Source of the DNA: Solen grandis
Taxonomy: Eukaryota > Mollusca > Bivalvia > Adapedonta > Solenidae
DNA: 64,000 nucleotides
Direction: 5' to 3'
Assembly: GCA_021229015.1 (NCBI GenBank)
Contig: CM037777.1
Coordinates: 50,788,443-50,852,442, forward strand
The position numbers and the translations under genes were made by a program. Shown piece by piece: positions 46,749 to 56,944 of this stretch (its first letter is position 1; each line of letters opens with the position of its first letter). Under the pieces are notes generated by a model. The model was not told where the DNA came from. It worked only from the letters and a program-made list of their open reading frames with translations, and did no database searches.

Positions 46749-46978
46749 CTGTTGCCTGAAGTTGACCAACTTTCTATCAGCTATCTCCACCTTGTCCTTG
46801 TAAACCTCCACAGCCTTCTCCAGCTCGGCGATCCTGCTGTCTGCAACCTGTAGGAGATCAGCCACGTAGGGATCGTCAGCCAGCGAGGGTTTCGGCTTAC
46901 TGTAGGGGTCAGGCGGTGGCACAGTGCAGTCTATCTCCATCCGCTGGCGACGGAATGGTATCGTCTTCTTTCTGCCAC
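46749..46978 (-). CDS. CEP135: CEP135, third coding exon; last exon found
   Basis: 230 bases that, with the G carried from the previous exon, give 77 codons (phase 0 end). It reads GGRKKTIPFRRQRMEID, then PDPYSKPKPSLADDPYVADL followed by LQVADSRIAELEKAVE. Human CEP135 has the blocks GGKKRSIAFRRQRMQID and DDPYIADLLQVADNRIQELQ at this point (recalled family sequence), a close match over an otherwise variable coiled-coil protein. The acceptor is ATTGATCCAG and the donor GTCAGT. The protein is normally over 1,000 residues, so many exons should follow at lower coordinates; none is recognisable down to the N gap. The paralogue TSGA10 is the nearest alternative. Confidence 0.93.
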
Positions 46979-47026
46979 CTGGATCAATGAGTTCAAGACA
47001 CTGTTTAATAAATGTTAAGATTCAAT

Positions 47027-47060
47027 TTAAGGTAGCGACACTGGGTAATGACAACTATCA
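47027..47060. mobile_element. solo end of the TTAA 45-base-TIR element
   Basis: TTAAGGTAGCGACACTGGGT followed by AATGAC matches the left end of the element at 48035 with few changes, 49 bases from CEP135 coding exon 3. A matching right end was not found before 48035. Confidence 0.7.
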
Positions 47061-47283
47061 AATTTACTGGTTTTGAATAACCTGAGTATAAACATAGTTA
47101 GTACAAAAGTTATACCCCTATCTTATGTCAAGATATCTGTTCTCAGAGTCGACAAAATATAATTAGTACCTTTGTTATTCCCCATATTGCACACATTTTT
47201 CGAAAATTTCGGACAGCGATATCCAAGTCATTTTTTCACTAAATAACTTCGTTTTTGTATTAAACTGTATCTATACAAATGAA

Positions 47284-47440
47284 CTAGTGATCCGTGTCTC
47301 AAATTTCTTTTAAAATTTTCAGTTCAAAAGTTATTTAACTTAACTTTTTATTTTCGCTTCGAAACACGCTGCTCGTCAATTAATTAGCCATTGTAACAAA
47401 ACTAAAACAATTATCGAAAAACTGAGACACGGATCACTAG
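47284..47440. repeat. 18-base perfect inverted repeat
   Basis: CTAGTGATCCGTGTCTCA (47284-47301) and TGAGACACGGATCACTAG (47423-47440) are exact complements separated by 121 bases. Confidence 0.85.
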
Positions 47441-48034
47441 ACGGATCAAAGACCTTCCGACAGACGAAAACCGTTTTGAAATCGGACAACAATCAACTTT
47501 GTAATCACTGTCCAAACACCCCCACTACAAGCTAATTCCAGTGTGTGGAAAATTAGCTTGAAAGATAAAACGATCAAAATGTGCTAATTAAATGGGATTA
47601 TCGCATAGCTGTTCAGCCTTAATTAAATTCTTTTTGCTCAGTAGTTTAGCTGTTTGACACATCGTCCATTATTCACACTTTCCGAACATATAAGTACCTA
47701 AACTTTTGGTTTACATCCCATAAAGTCATCTAGTGTCATAGTGCACACGGCATATAACACATAAAAAGTCACGTGACTATCTTCAAGCGTCCAGATAAGG
47801 GGCCCCACACAGGGAAATAATGGATACCGAAGCCGCACTAAGCCGAGCAGTCGTAGGGGCAGGGTATGATTGAAATGTGTTTTTTGCATTTATTAATTAC
47901 ATATAATTGCTGTAAATGCTATAAACATGTAATATGTTTTATGCAAATAAAGTATTGTATTGTATATACATTGTACCGTATTTTATTATTTGATATTATG
48001 CCTTTTTCAATATGATACATAATTAGGGTTTTGG

Positions 48035-49380
48035 TTAAGGTAGCGACATTGGGTAATAACGGTAAAATGCATCAAAATGTCTATGAAAATAAAATTAAAG
48101 GACACATTTTGTTTCATCATCTTCATTCTGGTACAGATCTCCAAAATTAATAGAAATAATCGATTATAATAAAATAACCATTATTTATGCTCCATGCACA
48201 GACGTATATAGCGCACGTCATAAAATCGACGTCACGCCTGTCTTTGAATAATAAGCAAATTTTCTCTTTTGTCGTTTTATTGATTCTTAACTGAAATCTT
48301 CACGACAAAAAAGTATGGGTTTTATCGGACTTTTGATTGGTTTGCTTATTTATCAACACTGTCTCATCATTTCTTACATATAAACGGTTTCTTATCCTGC
48401 TAACATGCAATATACGAACCCCAATATACCAAAAACTGTAAACTTCTATAACAATAGATTGATTTCTTAAAATTAGTAATTATAATGTTGTTTTTTTAAT
48501 TGTATGTGTAAATATAATTGCAAATAAAAGCTTATAAAAAATAAAGCCATTGCGAGGGAATACATTTCAACTGAAAATAACCTTATTGAAACGTATTGGC
48601 ATATATTAAGTTTTGTTTACTACTTTTGCAACAATACAATACAAAAACAAAAAAATATTGTCTATATAGATTATGACTTGATTTGTCTGGGTCGGGTTAA
48701 TCAGTGCCCCCTGAAAACTGGTTTCCTGTGTGTACTGCACGTGTGCTTTTATTACCGTGTGCCGTTTGGTCATATATCACACAGTTTACTGGACTCGGGG
48801 CCCGAGCTGTCACCTAGTATATTACGTAATAGACTTCCTGTCCCCAGTGTAACTGGCTACATGTTGACAACTAACGGGCCTCTAATGTGTTACTATTTGG
48901 GTCTCTAAGAGACCGCGTGGAAACAATTGTACTGATAAAGTGTAATGAAAAAAAAAGAAGTTCATTTCGATATTCAAATAAAAGGACAAATACTTTAAGA
49001 TGTTGAGTATATTAAATACTATTGAAAAGATTTCTTTTATTTCCCATATTTACTTCAGGTGATAATAAACATTAACCTGCTGCTATAGTAACTGATAGTT
49101 ATTTGACAAACGACAAACTAATATCTTCCTAGCGTATAAACTGATTTCCCTACACGGCGCCTCTGAAAGCCCCGCCTACTCGACGTCACGTGATCGAAAT
49201 AGCGGACTGCTTTTTCGGCTATATGGTGTCTGGTTATTCAGGGCCATAAATCGCATATTTTAAAGTGAGATATTGGATTTTTGTTTTCACAGATCATTAG
49301 AAGAAGGTGTGAAGTATTTTATTCCGTTAAAAACCCATTTTGATGCATTTTACCGTTATTACCCAATGTCGCTACCTTAA
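48035..49380. mobile_element. TTAA-bounded element with perfect 45-base terminal inverted repeats
   Basis: Both ends read TTAAGGTAGCGACATTGGGT then AATAACGGTAAAATGCATCA and AAATG inward, identical over 45 bases (48035-48079 and 49336-49380). Total length is 1,346 bases. It has no open frame resembling a transposase. A TTAA at each extreme edge suggests piggyBac-type insertion; the perfect arms suggest a young copy. The interior is AT-rich, with CACGTGATCG near the right end. Confidence 0.88.
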
Positions 49381-49613
49381 TCTTTATTTCTCTCCCAAGG
49401 AAATATAAATACTGAACATACTGATAATCATAGTTATTATATTTTTACATACTATTTCTGGTAACCCAAGACCCCTAAAACCACCTTTATTTCACACATA
49501 CCTCACACTGCTGAGAATTAAATGTGCCAGTAGCCCTAAATGACATTTGTATTTAAATTTGTTAGTTCTAATTTACAATAGGGAAATAAGTATTTCAACA
49601 AAACTGCACATAC

Positions 49614-49781
49614 CGGGTGTGGACACTACAGCATGAAAGTTCTTCTCCTGCAGACTGAGTATTCGGTCAGATTTTTCCTTTGACTCCTTCTCCAAACCTC
49701 TAACTTTGTGCACATACTGGTTGTTCAGGAATTTCAAATCGGCATTTTCATGCTCAAGTTTTCGGAGAGAAGCCTTCAGCT
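49614..49781 (-). CDS. CEP135: CEP135, second coding exon
   Basis: 168 bases, phase 1 at both ends; acceptor AACATTTCAG and donor GTATGT. The residues ELKASLRKLEHENADLKFLN followed by NQYVHKVRGLEKESKEK and LQEKNFHAVVSTPG run parallel to human CEP135 ELKTSLKKC...ADLKFLNNQYAHK and LQEKNLHAVVQTPG. All of it is predicted coiled coil, belonging to the N-terminal part that binds microtubules and CPAP in CEP135 (established for the family). Confidence 0.95.
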
Positions 49782-50333
49782 CTGAAATGTTTGTTTTTTT
49801 TAATTATAAAATAAATCAACTACTAAATGCATGTGAAACATACATAATACAATATCCTTTAAAGCTTAATCAAAATAATTTAATGCATCTCGTGTTTCAT
49901 TATCAGTTACTGAATAGACATCCAGTAAAGGAATACACTTACAGAGATTTCTTTTTGTTAAAATTTTAGTAGAAATTGAATTTAGCCATTTTTCTTACAT
50001 GAAATACAATCAAAATTCCCCCTATGAAAATCATAATTTATTAATATATCAGCATGTTCATATTGGACTTGATGACCATTTTAATGAGTTTTTACGCTTT
50101 TTATTTTCTGGTTATAATGATTCCAAATATTCAGTTAGCAAATATAAGATGTACCCAAATACTGAGATATCATACAAATTATGAACACAGTAAATAAAAC
50201 AGCCATATACAAAATAAAGCGTAATATTTTTCTATAAAATATCAAAGTATCCATTCAAATAATGGTTTTGCATTTATTAAACACATTATGGCCAAAAAAA
50301 GTATTGCACAACAAGAGATAAAAATATATGTAC

Positions 50334-50643
50334 CTCTTAGAAAGGCATCAGACTCTTCCTTTTGTTTTATTGCCTGTTTATGAAGGTCATTGTTCTCTTT
50401 CACAAGTTTAGCATTGTCACTTTTATAAGGTTCTATTGCAGAATCAAGATCTGTAGTCTCTGTTGTTTGTTTGCCTAGGTCTAGCTTGGCATTTTTGAAG
50501 CTCTCTGTAGTATGAATGAGGTCAGCAAACAGTTTTTCCACCAGTGGCAAGGACTCAATCCCAAGAGGCTGTTTGTAACCAAGTTGATCCAGTCTCTTCC
50601 GGAGATTGGAAAACTTTTGCTGTGCCTGGGCTGTTGCAGACAT
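50334..50643 (-). CDS. CEP135: CEP135, first coding exon
   Basis: CEP135 is a centriolar coiled-coil protein needed for cartwheel and centriole assembly. The exon runs from an ATG at 50643 to the donor GTACAT just below 50334 (phase 1), coding for 103 residues. After MSATAQAQQKFSNL comes RKRLDQLGYKQPLGIESLPL and VEKLFADLIHTTESFKN. Human CEP135 has RKRLDQLGYRQTLTVECLPL and VEKLFSDLVHTTES at the same place. The start is supported by its short distance to the conserved block and by an acceptor 36 bases upstream (TTTTTTTTCCAG, exon start 50679). Reading past the donor gives a false hydrophobic tail. Confidence 0.96.
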
Positions 50644-50679
50644 GGCTGTATTTCCTCTAGCTACAGCAACATAACATTA
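50644..50679 (-). other. CEP135: CEP135 5' UTR part of the first coding exon
   Basis: Thirty-six bases between a strong minus-strand acceptor (TTTTTTTTCCAG, AG at 50681-50680) and the ATG. They imply at least one upstream non-coding exon. Confidence 0.75.
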
Positions 50680-51733
50680 CTGGAAAAAAAAGGTTTTAAA
50701 ATTGTGATTAAAATTTTCTTTGATAAAAATTTAACTGTGTGGTAGTGTTCATATTAAAAATTTAAACTTTTCAACTTTGCACACAATGCTTGAAAAGCAA
50801 ACCAGGATCTTCCGACTATATATTTCAGACTTCAGTCAGCAGAATGTCTCTACTGGGGATTAACACTGCCCAAGTTTGATTTATGTATTAGAATACATCT
50901 ACCAACAAATGGCCAGCTGTACTTAATGTTATCAACACCATCTGTAGGCAGTTGCTCAATGACACATATATGTCTGCATGTAACTATGTAACTGAACAAG
51001 GGCACATAAACCACATAAATGGAAATGAAACCAACTTTTGCAGAACAAGATATATTCAAAAGTTTAGAAATAAATATTCAGCACAAATAAGAAAGAATAT
51101 ACATCTGACAATCTGTCCGCTGTGGAATTTGTGAACATTTAATGCACATAGTTATATCTAATACAAACTTTTTTGGATGCTCAATACACCAGATTATCAT
51201 CTTACACCTTTTAAGCCGGTTTGTATCTTAGAATTATGTGTATATCACATGAAAAACCAATGACAATGCTCTAGAGTGAAACATACACAATTAACTGGAA
51301 GAAGAAATACTGCATTGCTTAAATCATTTTAAATGAATCAGTTCACATGAAAGAATTTCCCTAATCATCATTAAACTGGTTAGTGCAACAATATGTTTGC
51401 ATTTTGCATCGGAAAATGTAATGAATAAAATTTCAATTTACAAAAAGAAGTGTTTTTTAAATTATTAAAATATACACCAAAATATACATGTTTGACAAAT
51501 ACTGACTTGGTGTCATATTATTGTCAGATACGATCACAGTATGATAAATTCATGTTTATTTTGTAGAAATTTTAATACTGATGAAAATGTTACAGTGGCA
51601 ATCTGTAATCTGAATGTAAAAAAGTTTACTGCTAATTTCTTAATAGAAGCATCGTTTCTCAGTACCTACATTAGCTAAAAAATAAATGTTTATGTTGATA
51701 CAAACATGTTCTGACAAGCAGATTGTTATTTTG
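50680..51733 (-). other. CEP135: presumed CEP135 5' UTR intron
   Basis: AT-rich, without coding-like sequence or a recognised repeat. It separates the spliced 5' UTR from the probable promoter around 51.73-51.88 kb. The donor of the first exon could not be chosen among several weak GT sites. Confidence 0.5.
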
Positions 51734-51881
51734 AAAATGGCGGATTTTTTCCTTCACAAAGAAGAGTAAACCCAAATGGGTAGACTGCACTAAATTGTAG
51801 GCAGTGACCGTCTATGACCGAAAATGTTCGCTTGCCCTTTTCACGAGAGAACCTTCTTGCCGCCAATAAGTATGCGCATGC
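51734..51881 (-). promoter_or_regulatory. CEP135: probable CEP135 promoter region
   Basis: Within 150 bases lie AAAATGGCGG (51734-51743, a YY1-like initiator context), CCAAT (51863-51867) and TGCGCATGC (51873-51881, an NRF-1-like palindrome). Such TATA-less combinations are usual for housekeeping promoters in animals. The position about 1.1-1.2 kb upstream of the ATG and the required 5' UTR intron fit transcription on the minus strand. This is motif reading only. Confidence 0.45.
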
Positions 51882-53210
51882 CTAATGGACGAATATTGGA
51901 CGAATATTCCCACCTTTTCATTTTTTCCCGAAATTCCTTCCCGGTATATCAAATAATAAGATACATAATGTATACATTTGTACATATGTGTACGTATATG
52001 TAACCAATTAAATCCCACTTCCCCAAGCTTAAATCATATTAGGTGTGTCCAGTATACAAGACAGATATTCTACCACGTCTGAATCTGAATACAGCCCTTT
52101 CTCTAAAAAAAATATGTCCTCAGATACCCAGATTCAAAATATGGACGTGGTTGATTGATTGATTTAGATTTTATTTTGACTCGCACTTTGACCACGTCAT
52201 TTTGGCGAGGATAAAATAAGGAGTTTAAAATATGTAAAAGATGTTTGTGTACATGTCTTTTGATTAAGAATAAGTTGACATACAGAAATAAATTGCAGAT
52301 AAGACTTCACTGGACGTCTGGGGAAAAATATCGTTTTTATACTACACCGTCACGTGACCTGTCTGGAACAACCTCGAAATCCTAACACACTAGTTAATCT
52401 CGTCCGATGAGAAAAAAAATAGACTAATGGTTTTAATTTATGATAAAGCATGAATATTGCTCTAAAGATCTAGAGGTATAAATATACGGATGAATATTCG
52501 TAGATAAAACCCTCAATAATGAAATCAACGAAAATTAGCGTCCCACAATATTCAATGATTTCACAGTTCGTTGTAGATCCCAATACTGGGTTTTACACAA
52601 CGGAACAGAGTGCTCCGCGAGCTATTGTTGGCGGTGGGTCTTCAATTCATACTGAACCAGCATGCACCATATTTCCACTGAATCACAGTATCCATAAAAA
52701 ATGGGTTTTCATTTTTTTTATTTTTTGAAAGTGTGATTTCCAAGCTTTTAGTATATTACAAATATACGGGTTTTTTTTTCTATAAATCTCAGAAAACCTA
52801 TAATTTTATTTGCTTTTCGCATATGTACATTGTTCATATGTATGATCCAGATAAGGTGTATTGATGATAATGGCATAGATAAGAGTTGTTTTGGACTTCC
52901 TGCATCGTGTGGTTATCATTTGATGTTTTGTTAACTGAAATAAAAATAAAATAGCATCTTTAAGCATTGAATTTCACGCCACAGTTTGTTGCCCATGTTT
53001 CTAGGGGCACTAGATTGCACCATAATTGTCCTCTATAGAGGATATAAAAGTCCTGATTACATTAAACATTACTTTTCTTTAGACCAAATTAAATCATTTT
53101 TCTTATCATGAAGAAGGTCCTTTACTTATATCGAGTGGACAATGACCAAACCCCAAAAGACATTTTACTGATTTTTCAGATAACTTGCAAATGTAAATTT
53201 CTTAGTATAC

Positions 53211-53251
<41 letters not shown>

Positions 53252-55139
53252 TACACAAGAAATTTTACATTTGTAAGTTAAGTGTTAGTTTAGACAAAGA
53301 CCTACCCGGCGAGATATCGTTAAATTTCAGCATGAAGTTTAGAACGATAGTAATTATTCAACCATAAAACATACCGGGTCTTTAAATTAGCTTAGGTATG
53401 TGTGTTATTTTACTTTTACTCTATATTGAAATCATTCCGAGTTTAGGAAAGCTTATTGACCAAAATTGCTACTACAAAAAAAAAATGTTTTATTCAAAAT
53501 CCTAAAACTTGTTTTCTATAGTGGCAAAGACCTTTGATAGGTACCATAACAACTATCTACGAAAAAGATGCATTTACGTTTCACATAGGATAGTGTTCCC
53601 TTATATCGCAGTATTAACATGAACGGGAATAAAATATCAATGAAGTCTAATCTGCAATTTGTTTCGGTATGTCACTGTTATTCCATCTTTGTACCATAAT
53701 GTGAAAGCATTTTTTTCAGCCTTTCTAATAACGTATTAAAACATGTAAGAGTACGCCATGTTTGGCCTATATAGAATTCTCAAAATTCTCTGGTATCGCG
53801 GTATTTCTTTTAAAAAAAAGACCGCTGGCTCCACCTACAGGTGTCGCTACATGATCAAAACAATCATCATTCATTAAACTATGCAGCAGACGAAGATCCA
53901 GCATTTGTCGAGTCTGTCAATTCATCATTTATGCTATAAAACTGTTTTTGTCGGACATGAGGTGATAAGCATAAGCGTAATAGTTAAAAGTCGGTATACT
54001 GCAAGAAATTTACATTTTTCTTTACATTTACATGTCGTCTGCCGAGCGATCTAACAATTGGGGAAAAATAGGCAAGTACCAAAAGTTTGTATCAGTTACA
54101 ACTATAAAGTATTCTAGACAAAATGCAGTTAAAGAAATAACATAAAATAGTTTAAAATTAGCCACTAAAAACAACAACTAAGCTGGAAATTAAAATGTTA
54201 TTAGCATCGAAACAATTTCACTAGAGCCCAAAGGAATTAATGAAAAAAACTACTTTGACTAAATCTACTCAGCGAAATTTTTAATTTACTTTTCTCTACA
54301 TGTATAAAGTTTTAAATCTTGCATTAAAAGCGGGCTAATTAGCTGCCGGCAGGTTGATGAACTTTCAGGTATAAAAATAGCCGATTTCGTTTTTGAAAAA
54401 GTTAAAAAGGTAATGTATTCTGCAGAGCAGATGCATGCCTACCGCTAGCCATGCAAATTAAACTTAATCAGAAATGGGTTGTGTTTCTGAATGTCATCAG
54501 CTTTACTATTTTTACATAACCTTTTAAGTATTATTTTTATGAAACTAACTCCTCTAAATATTTTCCCTGAAAAGAATAAATACAAACAGTAGGCCGATAC
54601 ATCATCATGTTCACTTAATAATAATCTACAGGTATGTGTATTCGCGGTCTCTTAATATAGATGTAGATTATGCATGATCACTAATTCAAATCAAATCCAG
54701 GTAATCAGTCATTGAACAATGTTACTGATAAGTCGATGAATACGAAATACTAATAAACTGAAAACACAATTTATGTGCGAAATAAAACGGATATTAAAGA
54801 TTTTATATTGAATATCAACATCTTTTATTACTGAATATTGTTTGTTTTGTCACTGATTTAACATTTAGAAAAAAAATGTACAAAAATCGACACGCAGAAG
54901 GGGCCCAAACCTTGGAAGTCTTTGTGTGAAGGCTGCTTCCAGATCGACAATTAAACAGTCAAAGTTACCAAGTTCGAACCTAATACAGCATATACCAAGT
55001 ATTCCCTTCCACATATTTGACAAAACATGTTAAAAGTGATTTTTTTCCTCAGACTTAAACAAAACTGTCTTTTACACTGTTGAATCTAAAACTGATGATT
55101 ATTCAAAGCATCCACTAATTGATAGTGTACACAAGTCAC
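51882..55139. other. intergenic AT-rich sequence
   Basis: Between the CEP135 promoter and the zinc-finger gene's upstream region. It contains a GATAAAACCCT-type repeat relic (about 52480-52530) and a TA-rich cruciform (53180-53280). No gene recognised. Confidence 0.6.
53180..53280. repeat. TA-run with complementary flanks (cruciform)
   Basis: An uninterrupted TA run (about 53211-53248) is flanked by ACTTGCAAATGTAAATTTCT on the left and AGAAATTTTACATTTGTAAG on the right, which pair with few mismatches over about 30 bases per arm. Confidence 0.85.
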
Positions 55140-55149
55140 TTTTTTTTTT

Positions 55150-55164
55150 GGGGGGGGGGGGGGG
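55150..55164 (+). repeat. G15 homopolymer next to T10
   Basis: A T run followed at once by fifteen G, a likely point of sequencing uncertainty. Confidence 0.9.
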
Positions 55165-55264
55165 TTTAAAAAAACACATATTTTCTATGCCAATTTGCGG
55201 TTGAAAATGCACGAGACACCTATATTTTTTACCCTATCCACCATTACCAGAGTAAATGCCCTTT

Positions 55265-55523
55265 CAGTAATATCAGTGACCCAGTCTGCCCCCAACTACC
55301 CCCTAATACCGTCATTTTTTTTAATACAACTGTAGTCAAATACTATTGCATAGTAGCTTTGCGAAGGTAAAATATAAAATTATATCGCTCAGTAATATCA
55401 GTGACCCAGTCTGCGCCCCCCTAATACCGTCATTTTTTTAATACAACTGTAGTCAAATACTATTGCATAGTAGTTATTCAATAGCATAGCTTTGCGAAGG
55501 TAAAATATAAAATTATATCGCTC
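55265..55523 (+). repeat. tandem duplication of about 125 bases
   Basis: Copy 1 (55265-55389) and copy 2 (55390-55523) begin CAGTAATATCAGTGACCCAG and end AAATTATATCGCT. Copy 2 lacks part of the C-rich stretch and has an extra TTATTCAATAGCATAG-like insert. The near identity suggests a recent event. Confidence 0.92.
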
Positions 55524-55539
55524 AAGGTTCAGTCCCACT

Positions 55540-56360
55540 TGACATTTTTTGCCTTGGGGATGTACTCCCTCGGGAGAACTTCATTTCTTGCATTTTTTCC
55601 CTATATGTTCGCGAAGTTTTATCGGGGAAAACAGGCCGGTGAGCTTCCGTGAAATAAATCTTTTCCTCCGAGGAATCCCCAAGGATTCGGTGATGTCTCG
55701 AAGGTTCGGCGACCTTTCTGTGACACATTCCAGATCTTGTGATAGAATCTCAGAATATTCGCAAAACTTTGGCAAGCGCACTCTAAAATTTATTGCTATT
55801 TTTGGTCAATCTTAGACTGAGACGGTCAAAAAGACCATGGGACATTGCTGGGGGCATCCTCATAAACCCCCCAAAAGTCTACCCTTGATTTTGTCTCTTA
55901 ATTTCATCACCGAATTCTCAGAACATCCATGTTCTTCCCCGAGGCACCGAGGATGGTTTGACACAACGATACATCCCCTAATCTACGGGGATATTCCCCC
56001 GATGATGTTTCAAATTCGGTGAAGCTCCGGGGCACCTTCCCTGATCATCGGAGAAATGTCCCGAGCATCGGGAGCCATCCACAATAATACAAGGCATTGT
56101 ACCATAGCCAAAACATCAGTGAACGTTTCAACGGACCAATCCCGAAGCTTTTCATGGGACTTTTTGGCTCAAACATCTGATGCCATCGGGAGAAAATTTG
56201 TGTATTTCCACATTCTCCAGTGGGACCTACGCATTAGATCCATGGTCTTCAAGTTAAAAAACTTTTCACTTTTATCCCCAGTACCCTTCAGAATGCATCT
56301 CCGTCACACTAAAAACATTTTTTTTACGGGAGAGCATGCCCTCGGACCCCCCTAGCACTC
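55540..56360. other. unexplained stretch rich in CCCCGA / TCGGGG motifs
   Basis: Higher GC than its surroundings, with many copies of short complementary motifs (TCGGGAGAA, CCGAGGAATCCCC, CCCCGAGGCACCGAGGATGG, CATCGGGAGCC). It ends in GGGAGAGCATGCCCTCGGAC with CCCCCCTAG. Open frames are short and not recognised. It could be a decayed transposon or a regulatory region of the zinc-finger gene 600 bases downstream. Confidence 0.4.
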
Positions 56361-56944
56361 ACATCACATTCAAATGTTGACTCCCAGCGGACCTGGATTA
56401 TATATACATACCGGTGAATATATAGCTTGCGTTAAATGCTTTTAAATAATTAAAATGTTAACAAATAGATATCATAATATACTCGGACGGCTTTTTTTAA
56501 AATTCAAACTGACTGCCCAAACTTTTTGCAGTCGCGTTGAGAGTATACGAAAGTTCTTTCATATGCGCATCTCTTGGTTTTAATCATGTTAATTGAAGTT
56601 TCGAGTTGTTCGGTAACAAAAAAAATGAATGGAAACGTACAAATACAAGTGCGAGCTATAGTTAAATAGTTTGACTACGAAAGGCACAAAACTCATACAT
56701 TTTAATGAAAGTTTACTCTTAACGCAGCAAACGGTAAAAATATTAGTGTACTTTACCCTATCTGAGTTAGTTCCCTTTAACGTTCTTTCGCTTTAAAACC
56801 GTAATTAGTAGGGACGTGACCGTAATGATTCTTTGTGGGTAAATTGTGCTGTAAAACATCAAATATTTAACCCCCAAATGTAGTCAAGACTTCTGGAAAG
56901 AAAAAATAGCTTTGACAGCAACAAAAGGCGTTTAAAATTACAGC

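Larger units (their letters stand above)
46979..49613 (-). other. CEP135: CEP135 intron between coding exons 2 and 3
   Basis: About 2.6 kb. It carries a 1.35-kb TTAA-bounded element (48035-49380), a solo end of the same family (47027), and an 18-base perfect inverted repeat (47284-47440). No exon seen. Confidence 0.8.

Noticed and set aside
50242..50333. A hydrophobic, membrane-like tail when the first CEP135 exon is read onward.
   Set aside because: It lies past a good donor at 50333-50332, and the next exon joins in phase with the expected CEP135 sequence.
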